A stretch of DNA of 60,812 bases from Roseburia sp. CAG:10041_57 (GTDB lineage Bacteria > Bacillota > Clostridia > Lachnospirales > Lachnospiraceae): positions 1 through 60,812 of the forward strand of contig MNTL01000062.1 of assembly GCA_001916965.1 (NCBI GenBank). The letters run 5' to 3'. Position numbers and translations under genes: made by a program. The first letter of the stretch is position 1, and every line of letters starts with the position of its first letter. Shown here one piece after another: positions 60,721-60,812 of this stretch. The notes beneath the pieces were generated by a model. That model saw only the letters and a program-made list of their open reading frames with translations. It was not told the origin of the DNA and searched no databases.

Positions 60721-60812
60721 AAAAACCTAATCCCCCAGCTATGCTGGGGTGAATGGAGTAAGCAGTAGCGTGTAGGATAACAATAAAAAGCCTCCTGTGT
60801 TACAATGAGAAA
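60721..60812. mobile_element. Possible left end of an IS200-like element
   Basis: After the terminator a perfect 7-bp stem-triloop, CCCCAGC-TAT-GCTGGGG (60733-60749), is followed by about 60 bp without coding features. A small subterminal hairpin near an end is typical of IS200/IS605 elements, whose ends carry hairpins rather than inverted repeats. No transposase is visible because the window stops. A plain intergenic hairpin is the alternative. Confidence 0.4.

Overview
The window looks like a piece of chromosome from a motile member of the Lachnospiraceae (Clostridia, Bacillota). The evidence is the moderate-to-low GC Gram-positive gene style with strong AGGAGG-type ribosome sites, a Spo0A-type DNA-binding domain, FtsEX with an M23 hydrolase, CdaA-CdaR-GlmM, an Mbl-FlhO-FlhP-like motility cluster, and YvyF and YjfB motility proteins. 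Genus cannot be decided from the sequence; flagellated genera such as Roseburia, Agathobacter, Lachnospira or Butyrivibrio are plausible.

Layout. (1) 1-800: scar of a mobile element, with a partial C-terminus, a short truncated reading frame and the last ~74 codons of a large serine recombinase. (2) 840-10241: a HAD phosphatase facing left, then a nutrient-sensing and import locus. A membrane-anchored binding protein, a LytS/YesM-type kinase and an AraC-type response regulator are followed by a paralogous lipoprotein binding protein, a fused double permease, an ATPase and an MgtC-like protein. (3) 10269-16022: an unknown coiled-coil protein, a DUF3298-type lipoprotein, ribosomal protein L25/Ctc, tRNA-Gln(CTG), CvfB, the small motility protein YjfB (reverse strand, behind a sigma-D-like promoter), a PucR/CdaR-type regulator and a structured intergenic element. 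(4) 16056-25251: ftsE-ftsX, an M23 hydrolase and a CtpA protease, then uvrB-uvrA. (5) 25327-28706: mbl/mreB with two FlgF/FlgG-like rod/hook proteins and a FlgJ-like rod-binding protein, behind sigma-D-like and sigma-A-like promoters. (6) 28807-38492: recD2-comF-yvyF, two unknown membrane proteins, cdaA-cdaR-glmM, HPr and rfbD. (7) 39090-60709: a ~21 kb surface-glycan locus. It makes GDP-fucose (gmd, fcl), primes a lipid carrier (polyprenyl glycosylphosphotransferase), and encodes about eight glycosyltransferases, a Wzz-like protein with a kinase-like but P-loop-less C-terminus, an EpsG/Wzy-like polymerase, a PglK/MsbA-like ABC flippase, a GT52-like sialyltransferase homologue and an MBOAT plus SGNH acylation pair. 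It ends with pseB-pseC, the first two steps of pseudaminic acid synthesis. (8) 60721-60812: what may be the left end of an IS200-like element.

Most unusual points: a stand-alone Spo0A DNA-binding domain with no receiver inside the glycan locus; three copies of a ~65-120 bp element around it that is at once a long hairpin and an open small reading frame; a three-way-junction-like element before ftsE; a binding-protein/kinase/regulator three-component sensor joined to its own importer; two sigma-D-like promoters; and a perfect 20-bp palindrome just downstream of the pseB promoter.
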